A DNA stretch of 64,000 nt from Hirundichthys speculiger (GCA_018398805.1 JAGFBZ010000684.1:558001-622000), one strand, 5' to 3'; shown: positions 36,451 to 48,700, counted from the stretch's first letter. The notes: generated from the letters alone by a model not told the origin. Translations and numbers: made by a program.

Positions 36451-36963
36451 CACCCACAGACACACAGAGTGAACTACAATTCATAACAACATATTTGGCT
36501 CCTTTACAACTGTTTCTTTATTTGCACATTTATACGTATTTAAGGTTCAGTTTAAAGTAAAAAGTTTATTTCATTTGAACTTGCACTATAATTTTTGTTC
36601 CTGATAATTGTTTGCATATTTTGACCTACTATGGTTGTTAAAGTGTTTATTTAAATTTGCACCAGACAAATAAGCTTTGTTCCTGTTATTTATTTTGTTC
36701 ATTTAAAATAAAACCTCTTTCTGTGCCAGCTGTTTCTCCGTTTAATGTGAAAGTTTCATTTTGATAAGATTTTGGCTTCTGATGTTTCAATATGACAAGA
36801 AAATCACAAGATTTTGTAAAAATAATTAAAATGTTAATGTTTTTTTTTTTTTTGACATTTGTACAGCAATTAAGAATATCGCGATAATATCATAAACCGT
36901 GATAATTTGGTCGCTATAATCGAGATATCAAATTTTCCATATCGTTACATCCCTATTCTGCAT

Positions 36964-39061
36964 TCATTTACATCCTCCACACTGGTTTCACCATCTCCCA
37001 GCATGCTCCATTGTTTTAGGACACTGTTTTCAGTCTTTCCGTCTGATGCTTCACATCACATCCTTCTGATTTCTACTCCCAGTTCTGTCGTGTCCATCTT
37101 TCTCGGATCTTCCGATGTCTCTTGTGGTACTTTCCATTTTTTTTTTTTTTTTTGAAGCCACCTTTCTCTTCCCTGTAAAAGGTTTTTTCTTTGATTACTT
37201 GTTTCTCATGCGCTCGATACAGAACTTCTTTCTCCTCTTTGTCTGTGACCGATTCTGATGTTCGCCGCTGGTAACAACCTCTCTGTCCGCGTGAATACCT
37301 GCTCGTCATTGCTCTGCCAGCAAATTCACTTGACTTCTTTTTTTTTATTATATATTCAATTCATTTTCCTCTTCTGAATGTAAATCTCAACACTCCCTTG
37401 GCAGTTTTTAACTAGCCCTTATCCTGATCTCAGAACTCCAGCAGCACCTTCTGCTGCAGTATGCCCTATCCGCTGCCAGTTTCACACTCTGCCTCACTCT
37501 CTCCTCTTCATCTCCCTCTCTGCCATGTTTGTGGCCTTTCGCTCCGTGCACATCTAATGGCTGGGGTGTAATCCACTGGCTAATCTGCTGACAGCCTGTG
37601 TGACAAGGCATTAGCCTTGTGTCACTGCCTACCATGCTGCTTCTCAGCATGTGTGTGTCAGGGAGACGGAGTAAAAAGAGAGATGAGTCGAAGAACGTCG
37701 GCGCATCAGTATGCATACCAAATATGTTTGTAAAACTTATGCGCACACGCTTGCATGTGTGACGGGGTGTGAGTAATGAGTTATGTGCGTGCGTTGCTCT
37801 GTGTTAGTTGGATGTCCAAGGGTAAAATTCATACTGAAGCTCCTCACTTTTGCATGAGTGTTCAGCTTTTAATTTTTTCCACTATTTATGTCCAGAGCTA
37901 CGGATTTTCTTTTCCCTCCTCTCCATTTGTGATAGGGGTTTTTTAGAAGAGGCCAGGTCAGCCTGCTATGAATACAGCAAGCGGTAAATGGGTCAGAGTG
38001 GCCTTGTCAGGATGCCCCAATGCTTTGTCAGTCATCCAGCCTTTTCAAAAAGGGCTGTTTGTATCACAAATATTGGCTTTTCTATTATTTCCACCAGAAT
38101 AATTTGGAGATAATTGTGGTTCTTTCAATAGTAGTTTTTTTCTTTTTTTAATTGCATTTGGCTCAAAAGCTCGGCACTCATTCTGCCCCAACTAGCAATA
38201 ATTTTCATAACTGATTAATCTATACTGCCCCCCCACCCCTCAGCAATACCCTGTCTAACACTAATACAGACTTCACAGAGACGCGAGCTGTTTCTGCAAA
38301 ATGTAGAAAGAATACATTTCCCGACCAACTTTAGAGACATTGAATTTATTGACGAAAATTGGTCAAAAGCAAATGTGGATTTAACAATCCAGGTGACTGA
38401 CATTTCCAGAAAAAAAAAATCTGTCTTTATAAGTTTGTGGCTGAAAATTTGAATTTAGGCACAATCACATGTGAGCATCCGACTCCATGTTAGAAAAAAA
38501 AAAATCCCCAAAATCTGCGTGCTGGATACGGTTAATCACTGAGATCAGCAGTGGCACTACATCGGCAGCATTCACCTTTGTTTTGTCCGTATTTCTCTCT
38601 TTTTGGCCTCTGTCCCTCCTCCGTCTCTACCTGAGTGATCATGTTATCACAGCTGACCCCTTGCTTAATCTGTCGACAGGCAAAGAGATTACACCACAGG
38701 CCACGGAACACAGTGGACGTCCCCGTTTGAAGAGAGAGGGAGAAATTGTCTGATCCCCTGTTGCTGATAAACTGGGGATTCGAGAAGGTCCTGTTGGGAA
38801 TGAGCGGAGTGGCGGCATGGGGATTTTCTATATTCTGCTTTAAGTCTACTTCTAATCACTGGGCTTTTCAGAGGGGATAAGGGGAAACAAGAATGAGAGC
38901 TTGGTTTTGACTGGAATAAAGCCTGGATGTCACTGAAGATAAGGTTATTGGGCTTTGATTTCATAACACAGTTTGCTTGAAATCTTGTGAGGAGCATGTT
39001 TGATCAAGTCTGTGCTATATAGCTCAGACAAAGGTTGTCAAATCGGGGAATTGTTCTTTTA
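36964..39061. other. non-coding stretch, no gene seen
   Basis: No gene or element is recognisable. T- and TTTC-rich patches at 37135-37170 and 37335-37350 create meaningless open frames. Confidence 0.6.
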
Positions 39062-39234
39062 CACACATTTAGTTATGCACATGGTTAACCGTTTAACCGT
39101 TAACTGATAACAGTAACTCTAACCGATTAATACTAAGGGTCAATTTTGTTTTTAAACTACGTAATTCAATCAACTCATGGGGGTGTGTCCACAGGTGCAA
39201 CAGGCCTCTGATTGGTCAATTCTACATCCGCATA

Positions 39235-39400
39235 GAAAAGAGCACGTCATCGAAAAAATGAGGAAGTACCCACATCTGTACGATTCTGGTTCTCCACACT
39301 GCAAAGACAGCACATATTCTCGTAAATTCATGGAGGGAGATTGCGATGAATGTGGGTCTGGATACGGATGAAACGGTGAGGAAGTGGAAAAATGCAAGAG
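39235..39400 (+). pseudogene. MADF-like DNA-binding domain exon, one frameshift, splice donor
   Basis: In one frame I read KEHVIEKMRKYPHLYDSGS, then KDSTYSR. After an apparent extra base near 39325-39328 the next frame gives SWREIAMNVGLDTDETVRKW, then KNAR. This order (hydrophobic helix, LYD, YKD-like, SW-EIA, VRKWKN-R) is that of the MADF domain, a Myb/SANT-related DNA-binding fold. The exon ends AAGAG|GTAAGT, a consensus donor, with the intron starting at 39401. The domain is nearly complete but broken by the frame change. Confidence 0.65.
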
Positions 39401-39495
39401 GTAAGTTTAGTAAGTTTAGCTAGTTCTTGATTGTCGCTCTTGCGTTGTGGCGTGGAATAACATAGCGGAGACCGCGCTAGTATAAATCAAAAGTG

Positions 39496-39546
39496 ATGGC
39501 GGCATCTCTGCGACAAGCTGACGGCGACACATTACCACTAGAGTAA
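39496..39546 (+). pseudogene. short open frame inside the MADF element
   Basis: An ATG preceded by CTAGTATAAATCAAAAGTG starts a 16-codon frame (MAASLRQADGD...) that ends at a stop. The TATA-like motif is too near the ATG to serve it as a core promoter. It may be a remnant of a second open frame of the parent element or chance. Confidence 0.2.
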
Positions 39547-39698
39547 AAACGGGGAAGTGTCCGCATACGTCCACGACAACGCGCGCAACATCGTTGCAGC
39601 CAACCCTTCCGGACTTATTTGTTAACGGTTATTAATCGTTAAAGGGCGTCGGTTAACGGTCGTAAAAAAAATCCAAAATGTGCATCCCTACACACAGT

Positions 39699-41659
39699 GT
39701 AAATTATTTGCTTTGCACAAACGTCCTTTGAACTCATGTCAATAAGAGACTTGTGTCACGCTGCACATAGTGGAACGCTGCCTTTTCATTCCCAGACTTG
39801 GAGAGCAAACGTTATTAGTTTTATTGGTGGCTACGGATGCCTCCTGGAAGTAATATTTTTTTTTTCCCATCTAATGACTCATAATTCTGGAAAACTGTGA
39901 TTCATTTCATTCATGCGCTCCTTTGGTGTTCCTCCATCCAGCCCCCTCCACTGCCAGTTATTGAATGTTGCCACATGGGGGATACTTCTGCCATTCAAGT
40001 GAGAATACAGCACAATCATTATTGATTCATGCAACATAAAAGCGGAGCGCAGTGAGACAGACTCTCATGGAGCGCCGCTTGCCAAAATGCTGTCAGAGAC
40101 GGAGGTTTGATGGCTCACTCGTCCATGGCCTCAGCATCATGTTGTCTTCACCAGCTGTTGTTTGACAGAAAGGAATGCTTCCCCGCTGTGCGCAAAGACA
40201 CAGCTATCAACTTAAAACACTTGACAGCAACGCACCATGGGCCCATTTTTCTATTGTTTTATAATAGGTGCTACGAGCGGAGCATCTGCAAATGTCACAC
40301 GATGAGACAAAAGCAACAAATTAAGAAGAAGTTGGAAGAGATAGGTGCTGTAAAAACATGGTGTATGTTTGCCCATATTTTTTTGGGGAGGCATTTTTTT
40401 GTCATGACTTTTTTGTCGCCATGTTGAGGCTTTGCAGTAGAATCAAAACATCAAGACGTGCACCAACCAATACAGTCGTGAAGCAGTGAAAGTGACTGCC
40501 TTTTATTGATCTATCCTTAATTACAGGAGTCAATAAAATTTGTGGCTTGCAGGCCTGCCAGCAGCCACTTATATGGCCTACTGAGTGAAGCAATCACTTC
40601 TAATGGCAACTGATCAAATGATATACTGCTCTGCTAACCAAAAACAGTATAGAACAAACAGAAGGGAATAAAATCCAGTCTGGAGCCTCATAATGCCAAA
40701 GAATGTTGCCCAGGCTCTGCAATGATGTGTTTTCAGCTTCCGAGCTCAGATTGATAGCAGCAATGTCACAATTTGCCATTTTATGTGTGGCTTTGCAAAA
40801 AAATCACTCTGGTGCTGGAAACACGAGAATGACAGCCACGCGTTAAAGAACGTGTTTTTCCAGTCGTGCCCTCTATCATCATCGCTGCAAATCAGCGCTG
40901 CTTGAGACTCAACATCGTGAACGTCGTCCAACCACCACATGTCTGCATATGTGGAACGTAAAATTCATCGTGCAGTGCAGCGCGCGGCCGAAGCGGGCTT
41001 GTTGATGCTGATTGTAGGAGCCGGGCCAAGCGCCCATCACTTAAATCATCATGATTAAAACATAAATTGGAGGTATTGAGCTGCATGCAGTCAGTAGGGC
41101 CGATTCCAGAGAAGCATTGATTCATGCAGGCACTTGGAAACAATTGCTCTGATATGCACAGAGTAAAATATAGAAGCCCTGTAAATAAAATCAATAACAA
41201 ACAAGCCGGCCAGACTTTTCAAATACTAGACAATAAATTACAGCTGAACATATAATGGAGGGGGTTGCAGCAAGGAGTGGACACATGGCAGAGGTGTTAG
41301 CTTTGTCATGAGTGCCGAATGACAGGTCCGGTTAAAGAAACTGCTCAGGAATTATTGAATGATTTGTGTCTGAATTTGAGTTCTTACAACTAAATTATGT
41401 TGGGTCATAGTTGACTTTTAATTAAATAATGATGCAAAAATACAGCAGGTCACACCATGTCAGCTTCAAGAGATTTGTGCTATGTTCCTGGTGAAATACT
41501 ACAATTTACAATAAAAGAGGAAATCTGTGCAATTCATTGACTCACATTGTAGATTCATAACAAAGAAAAGTTTTTTCTTTTTCTTTTTGGTGATAACTGT
41601 CTAACATGACAATGGTTAGTGCCATAATCTGACTTTTTCTTTTTTTTTTAAGTCAGATA
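39699..41659. other. non-coding stretch, no gene seen
   Basis: Unique-looking sequence without supported exons or transposons. Confidence 0.6.
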
Positions 41660-42029
41660 TACAGTCATGGAAAAAATTATTAGACCACCCTTGTTTTCTT
41701 CAGTTTCTTGTTCATTTTAATGCCTGGTACAACTAAAGGTACATTTGTTTGGACAAACATAACGATAACCAGAAAGATTGCTCATAAGAGTTTTATTTAA
41801 GAGCTGATACCTTACCATTTTCCATGGTTTTCTTGATTATAACCTAAATCACTTAAGTTTTTACATCAATAGCTATGGCGTTGTACTGCCAAAAACACTG
41901 CTTTTATGCATTCAGTGTTTTCTTTTCTGTCTGTTTTAGTCACATGATGACGTTTAGTGGTACCAGGTATTAAAATGAACAAGAAAGTAAAGAAAAAATG
42001 GTGGTCTAATAATTTTTTCCATGACTGTA
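41660..42029. mobile_element. Tc1-type MITE, copy 2
   Basis: The ends CAGTCATGG and CCATGACTG are perfect inverted repeats here, flanked by TA. The length (370 with the TA pair) and orientation equal those of copy 1 at 14107-14476. This copy keeps both termini intact, so it is the better guide to the family's ancestral sequence. Confidence 0.9.
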
Positions 42030-42540
42030 TAGGCAAAGTATTATTCCAACAGATGTTAGTTTTCCATGTAAATAAGAGTGAACGTGTCCTTCACCAGCCT
42101 TTTCAACAGTCTGATTTAAAATATATTTCTTAATCCAGCTGAAACCCTGATTCTGTCAGAGAGGACTAAAACAGCAGAGAAGTGGATCAAAAAAGGACAG
42201 GACAGAAACACAAGACAGGCAGCAATGGGTGTGGTGTGCATAGAAGGGATGATGCATCTGGTGTGTGTGTGTGTGTGTGTGTGTGGTGTTTTTAACGTAC
42301 GTAAGTGAATGTGTGATGGTTTGTGTTGAGATGTTTTAATGCAGCTCCCCAGTCCAGACATGAGCTGAAGCGGCCCAGCAGCCAGACATAAAGAGGTGAT
42401 GTTGACCTCAAATCGTTGCTCAGCATCAACCAGTGACCACAACTGGTGCTATAGTCTGAATCACAGTGTGTGCTGTCGTGTTGAGTCAGTGTCATGCAGC
42501 AGATTTCCACCAGTGCATTGGATTTCCCCTTCAGGCGCTA
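42030..42540. other. non-coding stretch with (GT)12
   Basis: A (GT)12 microsatellite lies at 42261-42284. Otherwise I see nothing in this stretch. Confidence 0.6.
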
Positions 42541-43036
42541 ACCCATCTAGCTCAGAGAGATGGTTCCTGTTTTCCACCAACCATGTTAACAAACACAACC
42601 AAAGCAAGGAGCCCAGAGCAGACAAAAAGTGGACCGGCCCAGAATCCAGAGAGGTCACCAGCCAGCACAACTAGAGCAAGCAGGACTGGAAGGGGCGCCA
42701 TGGGGGTGGGGTAAGGGGATCCTCCAGCCCTTACACCCATGTCACCACCCCAAACAGGGCAAGAAAGGCATGCTCTACAAGCCATCTCACAGGGATCCAG
42801 TCAGCAAACACCCTGAAAGGGGCAGGAGGCCAATGCTGGACACCCCAGAGCAACTCATGCACGCCTGTGGCAACGCCCCCAAAGCAACAATGCCGCCAGA
42901 CCCCCGGGATGACCCGCCCCAACAACAGCCCACTGCACAATGTGCAGCAGGAAAGCTGGGCAATATTAAAAAACCTCAGGGCCACCACGACTGCTCCTGG
43001 GGTCTCTTCTCCAGTCGAGCCAGCGCCACGGGTTGA
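42541..43036. repeat. GC-rich, CCC/CCA-rich block of unknown origin
   Basis: This block stands out from its AT-rich surroundings by its C/A-rich strand (many CCCC, CAGCC, CACCCC). It stays open for 135 codons in one plus frame, but the peptide is low in hydrophobic residues and matches no family I know. The composition resembles the 5' leader of some LINEs. I cannot confirm this and find no boundaries or target duplication. Confidence 0.3.
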
Positions 43037-45002
43037 GACCCTTGAGACCCTAACTATTAACCTATGCAGTTTGTGGAAGGAACATGTTTTGCAAAACACA
43101 AATAATCCATTCTAAGATGTATTTTGTGAGTAATTTTTACAATCAACTGTAAAATATCACTACCTCTTCCATAACAGTTTTTTTTTTTTGTGCTTGAGTG
43201 AATAGTGCTCGGCAGCACAGCGTGCTATCGCAGCCATGTTTGATTAGCCTGAAAGCTGTCTTAATTTACCGGAATACACAGAAAATTAGTCCTACTTGAG
43301 ATCGTCAACACCCTTGTGAGAGCTTTACGCAATCAGCGCACTTTGATCTGCATCTGGGGGCTGAATGAGCCTCAGTGAGAATCTGCCCTCAGATGATGGA
43401 TCATTGGAAGGTCCACTCAGGGCTTCACCTGGGAAGCAGTCCATTGCTATTTGCAAAGAGCTGTAAAAATCTATTTCAACTTGTAAGGTCATAGTTTTGA
43501 TTCAACGCCACAAGATTTTTTTTCATTTCTTTTTTCCCTCTACTGCTCTTTGCAAAGTTAATATTGCGTGATGGAACAACAGAAGCACAAGAATTGCGAT
43601 CTGCATTGGTACCATGTGTTATGGCTGAAGGGATAATACCTGAAACGGCTCAGGGCCTTGCACCTGAACCCTGTGCTCCACATTTAGAGATTTGCATCTC
43701 AAAATAAGAGCAGATTTAAAGTAACAAAGCTGCACAAGCTACACTAATAACTCTTAAGTATGAAGTGAAATCTGGAGCACAGCATTTAAGATAAACATGA
43801 ACAGCGTCCTCGAACCGCATTTTGATACATACTTGTATAAACCCACATTTAAAGTAATATTTATAACCATCAGGCCACTGGCAGCGTCCTTAACTCCTGC
43901 CAGCCGCATAAGGGAAAAGGGAATGAATAAAAAGTGGAAGAGGATGGACAGGGAGCAGAGCAGTTAGGTATGAGAACAGGCATGAAAACAGCTTTGGCTG
44001 TGGAACGAGGTGACAGAGAATGAGTGGGCTGGATGTGTAGGGCAAATTGGATGGGGAAACAACAGAGGGAGGGTAGAGGCAGGCAGGAGGAGATAGTGAG
44101 AGCGGAGTGGCAGGAGAATGAGAGAGGTTAGAAAGGAGGGAAATGAAGGAGAGAGGGAAAATTGGAGATCAGAAAAAGAAGGTGGTGAAGGAAGAGTTTT
44201 TTTTTTCTCCTCGCAGCCGTATACTCTATGCTCAAAGTGGCTTTCATCCGCCCTCACATCATAAGCCAAGGTTGAGAAACCTCTCTGCAAGCTCCATGCA
44301 TAGACACATGCTGATCATGCTAAAATCCATCCTTTCACAGTACTCATCATTCTACCTTTTGGCATTCCAAAGAAACTTTTTAAACATGTGGTACAAAATA
44401 CAACTGCTTTAAAGAGGGAAGGGAAAAACCCTTCAAAGGTTCCTCTAATTTTAGTCCAAAGTCAGTGTCATGATCCAACTGAGTACCGAAACCTGTTTAT
44501 GGCCAAACTGAATGATTTCTCTGTCTGCTGTCCTATAGAAAGAGCATCCTTACACATGAAATGTATATTCCACATTACCATACAGTAATGGTATTATATA
44601 AGGCCAAACAAACTTTAACTAGATGCATTAAGTGTGCCCATACACATTAACGCCTCAGTAAAGATGTACACTTGCTGACACACAACCTGAATAAAGCCAG
44701 GAGCAAAGAGGAGACAAAGGAATTAAAACGAGGCTGACTAACGGAGTATGACGTGTCCAAGGCCTATCACTAATTATGCCCTCAGTGCTACAAACTGTTC
44801 ACTTTCTATGATCCACGGAAATAGAAGACGGCAGCAATAACTGGAGAAATCATCACATCGATGAAGTGAAAGTTGTTCAGAACACTGTGCCAGGATGAGA
44901 TTTGCTAAATCTTTTGGTGTTATAGAAGATATTTATGATTATTGTTGAGTTTAAGAATCATTTTGGCATAGGAATGGATTCAAGACTTAAGTAGGACAGG
45001 AT
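43037..45002. other. non-coding stretch, no gene seen
   Basis: No supported gene. A purine-rich tract at about 43905-44200 explains the open frames on both strands there. Confidence 0.6.
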
Positions 45003-45785
45003 TATGGAAGTATTTCTGTGCCACCTGAGTTTGAATACGAATTTTTAAGATTGAAATTTTTCAGCATCAAAATCAGACTTTGAATTTTAAAAAACATCAG
45101 ATTTCTAGCACTGAATTTTTTTTAGCCTCTGAATTTTATTTTGTTAAAATAAATTCAGTGTTAAAAAAAAATTGTTGTCTTAAAATATTCAGTTTTTCAA
45201 AATTCAACATGTAAAGAAATTCAACACCCCAAAAAAATTTCAGTGTAAAAAAAAAAAAATCAACATCTCAAAAAATTCAGTGTAAAAAAATTCAAAAAAA
45301 AACATCAAAAAATTCAGTGTAAATAGAACCAGACTCAACATCCGGGTCACCAGGGAGAAGCAATCGATCCCTGTCTCAATTCAGCCAACGTCCAGCCAAT
45401 CACGTTACACTCCATTGGTCATGTGACACCCACCCAGATAGTAAGACGGACCGGTCGGCCATGGCAGCAAACTCAGGTGATGGTGCTGCGGTGAGTCTGT
45501 TTACTTTATTTGCTGTTTGTATTAAACATTTAAAATAGATTTAGTAAATGATATTATTAATTTCAATTAATTTAATTTTAATTTAATTTTGAAAAACTGA
45601 ATATTTTAAGACGACAATTTTTTTTAATACTGAATTTATTTTAACAAAATAAAATTCAGAGGCAAAAAAAAATTCAGTGCTAGAAATCTGATGTTTTTTA
45701 AAATTCAAAGTCTGATTTTGATGTTGAAAAATTTCAATCTTAAAAATTCGTATTCAAACTCAGATGGCAAAGAAATTCTTCCATA
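45003..45785 (+). mobile_element. long-terminal-inverted-repeat element with internal promoter and start exon
   Basis: Arms of about 200 bases pair almost perfectly: the left begins TATGGAAGTATTTCTGTGCC and the right, on the minus strand, TATGGAAGAATTTCTTTGCC; both continue GAGTTTGAATACGAATTTTT. Inside the left arm lie tandem variants of AAAAATTCAGTGTAAA. The centre is not repetitive and carries CCAAT motifs, an ATG and a splice donor. A TA pair lies at each outer edge, the likely target duplication. The superfamily is not identified. Confidence 0.8.
45393..45490 (+). pseudogene. promoter-like block and 10-codon start exon in the long-TIR element
   Basis: CCAATCACG (45397-45405) and the inverted box CCATTGGTC lie 50-65 bases before a strong-context start, GGTCGGCCATGG (ATG at 45461). 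Ten codons follow (MAANSGDGAA), ending exactly at a consensus donor GCG|GTGAGT (intron from 45491). No further exon is present in the element. This looks like the retained 5' end of the parent transposase gene. Confidence 0.55.
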
Positions 45786-48700
45786 AAGGATGTTTGGCGC
45801 AACAAAACTCTACATACAGAGGGATTTTTTTTATTTAAAATCTTTTTGGGAAGGTGTCATTTTTAAAGTCAAAGCAGTGCAAAACAACTGTGGAGGCAAT
45901 CGTCTTCATATCTGCAGACATGGAGACTCTCATTCTTCAGTATTAACTCTGTTTTATTATATGGAGTGAGACTTTATAGACACAGGGTAGGAAAAAAAAA
46001 CAAAAAGAAGAGCGGAGCTCAGCAATGAAAATGGTTGGCCTACGCTTCCTGCTCGGCTGTTTATTTTGTGATGTGGCACAGCTTACCCGTCCCAACAAGC
46101 CAATTAACTTTCCGTTGTAAATGTTAGAAGTGGTTAGAACAGTTTAAAAATTCCATGAAAGTGCTTGAAAGAGGTGAAGTAGCAATTAGCTTTTTTTTTC
46201 TCCTTCTCTCTGTGCATGTTTGCGTGACTTATCCCCAGTATGTTTCGTGACCTTTGCTAGTCCTTGTTTGGACTGTGATTGGTTTGATTGTGGTGAGTTC
46301 AGTCTTTTCTGGCCATTCGATCATGTTTACCTGGACAGTACAATTTTTACGTGGTCGAATTGGACAAATATATGAAATAGTACTGTCCAGTCCAGGATAG
46401 CAATCAGGATATGAAAGGATATCAGCTTGTTGAAGATTTTTGAAATTGTATAATTTTTATCATTATTTCTTGTTTTTGTTATTCTTCTTATTATTATTAT
46501 TCTTATTTCCTTTGGTTAATCTTTATTCCGTTTGGTCCTATTTGCACTTTTAGATATACATATGTAGATAATATAAAAGTGTTTTTCTCATCAAAAGTTT
46601 GGATAATGGTAGTGTTTAAAACTCCATTTGTCTTTTTGAGGTGAAAATAGGTGGTCAAATTCAAGTTATTTATGATGGGTTTCGATCATATTTTGCAACA
46701 TTTGGAAAAGAAGCTGCATTAGGTAACAGGATCAATGCATGCAACATATTTAGATGAAGACATTTTTTCAATGTTATTTTTGAATTAAAGGAATGGTAGT
46801 TCCCTTGTTTGAAGCACACAATGATTTTCTGGCCTGGCCAGCCATCCTAATTATTTTTCTCTTTGATACAAAGAATTAGTCTGACTTTCAGGGCATTGGT
46901 TGTTTTGAATACACTGACACTCCTGAATGAGTCACTGCATAAACCCAACTCCTGCGCCGTTACTATTGGTTTAGTATGTTCGGTATCAGTGGAAGTAGCT
47001 GTGAATGGAAGAGGTAGCCGACCAATTTCATTAGAGAGAACATTTTCCTGAAGCGAAAGGACGTGGCTGGCAGGGCAACAATACTGGGGGAGATAAAGCA
47101 ATCTTGTGCCAACTGGAAGGTTGGTAGTTGAATGTGGTTGCTGTCCTCGCGTGTGTGTGTGAATGGAATGACGTGGACTTGTAGTGTAAAAGTGCTCTGG
47201 GTGGTCAACAAGACTAGAAAAACGCTACATTTCCACCTTTCCATTTACAAAAAAGTGAACCTTTTAATCTAATTGAGTTTCAAAATGCCTTTCCTGATCA
47301 TGCCATGTAACTTCAAACCTCATTCTCAAACTGTAGCCCGTTCTTCTCCATGTTACCGCTACTGTACCTTTTCCACAGTGCATTATATCACTGAGTTGTG
47401 TCCACGCGTCAAACCACGCACACATTGTGAACAGAGGTCTGGCTCATTGGGCAAACACACCACACATGGACACACAGCGAAAACAACCAGATGTGTGTAG
47501 ATTAATGCTGTTACTGTTCGGATTTCTGACACTCCTTTTTCTACGGCGCGCTATTGCACGGGTCGCATGGATGTTGTGGGGGGCAGAGCCATTTATCTCT
47601 GCCAGATACGGCTGAACACTAGTTCTTATTGCCTGGGATGGGATTTTACTAAAGCAGAACCTCATGGACTCTGAGAATATGTAAATGAAGCAGCAGAGAG
47701 CAGAGTACACGAGGCCTTCACTCTCTCGGAAAAGTTTCCATTCTGCTGAGACTGAGAACGAATGGAAGCCAAGCTTAAAATGCCATGACCCATCTCTGTT
47801 GTTCACTGTGCAAGGCATCAGAAAACTTACCTTTCAGCACTCAAGCGGTCTTTCCAACAGTTCAAGAGCTGCAGGATGAGGGGGGAAAAAAAAAAATACA
47901 TGTTAGATTACGGTGTATTTATACCGCCATATAAAGCTGTTATAATAAAAACTGATGTCATTTTTGGGAAAGAGTTCAAGAGGGATTAGTTACGACAGGT
48001 TTTGTAATTGGAAAATAATTCTAATCACATCTACCACAATGCAATGTTCTGCTGCTTTGCACTAATTCAGTACTGCCGTAGCTTCTAACAGTGTAAAGGG
48101 CAAACATTTATTACCCGCTGATTACATTTGGCAGGCATATGTGTCTGACACGTAAGCCCTTGTAATTTTCCAACCCGTTACAAAAAATCCCGTCTTCGCC
48201 GCTGATTCTCAATCCCTGTTTGAATACGGGGTTTCCCGTGGATTTCATTGAGTCACGGAAAACAAAAGGGCATTGGGAATTAGGGAGGGCACTGAGAAGC
48301 TTTTTAGTTTAGCGCTAATTAAAATGTGGGAGGTGCTCGAAAGGTCAGAGATTGAGCAAAAGTGGTGGTGGTGGTGTTGGTGGTGGGGGGGGGATCATGG
48401 CACATCACTGCTCATTGTGTGCGTATGGCGCTCAGATTATTACCACGCTCGCCTTTCAAAAGGAGAATCAAGGGAGATGGTAAAGAGAATTAGCCATATG
48501 ACTGATGAGCAGAATATCTGCTCCCTTTCCCCTCTTTTTTTTTTTTTTTTTCCTTCAGATGGGAGATAAAAATTCAGGCCTGACAATGGTTGCTAACACA
48601 ATCGATTCTGGCAGAGGAATATGACTTCGGAGCATGAGGGCTAAGTAGCTGAATAGCTGCTGTCACAATTCTGAAGGGGAATTTGTTCCTAGTTTGTATG

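Larger units (their letters stand above)
35875..36955 (+). mobile_element. hAT-like element, 8-bp target duplication, with nested repeat
   Basis: A perfect TTCTGCAT duplication flanks it (35867-35874 and 36956-36963). The left end is TAGGGATGGAACGGTTACC and the minus-strand right end is TAGGGATGTAACGATATGG. The interior contains a start-codon remnant at 36078 and a younger repeat at 36211-36450. The transposase core is absent. Confidence 0.9.
39070..39690 (+). mobile_element. TAG...CTA element with MADF-like exon
   Basis: The flanks CACACATT (39062-39069) and CACACAGT (39691-39698) match at seven of eight bases. The left end is TAGTTATGCACATGGTTAACC and the minus-strand right end TAGGGATGCACATTTTGG. 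Both arms carry repeated GTTAACCG/CGGTTAAC motifs. By flank length and ends it is hAT-like, yet it carries part of a MADF domain, which I associate more with PIF/Harbinger partner proteins. It has no transposase core. Confidence 0.8.

Noticed and set aside
36907..37155. 82-codon frame ending in a phenylalanine run
   Set aside because: The frame starts inside a hAT end and finishes in a T run; it is an artefact of composition.
42629..43036. 135-codon open frame on the plus strand
   Set aside because: It follows the C/A-rich composition of the block, which rarely makes stops in this frame. No domain, start context or splice signals support it.
43964..44290. 108-codon minus frame, serine/leucine/proline-rich
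   Set aside because: It is the reverse of a GGAGAGA-type purine tract and not a real signal-peptide-like protein.
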